Assembly (NCBI GenBank): GCA_027311125.1 | Contig: DAICZO010000394.1 | Span: 1-6,106, forward strand | From: Acidobacteriaceae bacterium | GTDB taxonomy: Bacteria > Acidobacteriota > Terriglobia > Terriglobales > Acidobacteriaceae | Length of the DNA stretch: 6,106 nucleotides | Direction of reading: 5' to 3' | In this document: positions 6,020-6,106 of the stretch, one piece after another | Position numbering within the stretch: the first letter of the stretch is position 1 | How the letters are laid out: every line of letters begins with the position of its first letter | The notes under the pieces: model-generated | Database searches by the model: none | What the model was told of the DNA's origin: nothing | Seen by the model: the letters and a program-made list of their open reading frames with translations, nothing else | Translations under genes and position numbers: made by a program

Positions 6020-6106
6020 GGCAACGGCAAGGGCAAGGGCAAGGGCAACGGCAACAGCAAGGGCAACGGCAACAGCAACGGCAAAGGCAACAACAACAAC
6101 AGCAAC
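6020..6106. repeat. Hexanucleotide GGCAAC-type tandem array, running off the window
   Basis: Twelve in-phase hexamers occupy 6020-6091, all of the form (G/A)GCAA(C/G/A): six GGCAAC, three GGCAAG, and one each of AGCAAG, AGCAAC and GGCAAA. From 6092 the pattern decays to AACAAC, AAC and AGCAAC, reaching the edge still repetitive. The 6-base period would keep any reading frame (Arg-Gln/Gly-Gln in one frame), but no start or ribosome site precedes it in the plus direction. The minus-strand Leu/Pro frame is a by-product. It is best regarded as a simple-sequence repeat. Confidence 0.85.

Noticed and set aside
6020..6106. CRISPR array or repeat-protein gene
   Set aside because: Units are 6 bases with no spacers, and there is no start codon with a ribosome site; the minus-strand Leu/Pro frame also overlaps the winged-helix gene.

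Overview
The window looks like a chromosomal stretch of a high-GC member of the Acidobacteriota, probably class Terriglobia (relatives of Granulicella, Terriglobus or Edaphobacter). This rests on recognition, not on a search. The partial gene at the left edge has a Cys/His N-terminus that I associate with acidobacterial genomes. The periplasmic glycine-zipper protein, the membrane-protein/winged-helix pair and the hairpin-plus-GGCAAC repeat at the right edge also fit that group. I see no transposase, integrase, CRISPR array, tRNA or rRNA.

Left part, 1-2000, all coding on the minus strand. A 5'-complete but edge-truncated hypothetical protein (1-493) is followed by a 490-base non-coding gap. 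Two minus-strand intrinsic terminators lie in the gap, near 587-625 and 901-938. The second ends the transcript of a secreted or periplasmic protein (984-2000) with a signal peptide, a beta-rich domain and a glycine zipper. The first has no obvious gene to serve, so 626-900 may be a small unannotated transcript or a dispersed repeat.

Centre, 2001-3690. A 326-base divergent regulatory region carries several inverted repeats and an extended -10 promoter. It leads into enolase (eno, 2327-3616), a complete glycolytic enzyme with every catalytic residue I checked present. A strong terminator at 3640-3688 closes eno; its T tract overlaps the stop codon of the convergent next gene.

Right part, 3687-5952. 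A SpoIIE/RsbU-type PP2C phosphatase (minus) and a STAS anti-sigma-factor antagonist (plus) are divergent and share a roughly 160-base promoter region. Together they suggest a partner-switching signalling module, but no anti-sigma kinase or sigma factor is in view. The phosphatase has Lys where the family normally has a metal-binding Asp. Next is a two-gene operon: a six-helix membrane protein and an overlapping small winged-helix regulator. Its promoter region has a good -35 and interleaved AGAG/CTCT half-sites that look like an autoregulatory operator.

Right edge, 5953-6106. Non-coding repeat DNA: a perfect 8-bp hairpin followed by a hexanucleotide GGCAAC-type array that runs off the window. 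I found no convincing previously undescribed system. The items most worth checking are the altered phosphatase, the terminator-bracketed gap, the winged-helix operator and the hairpin/hexamer repeat.
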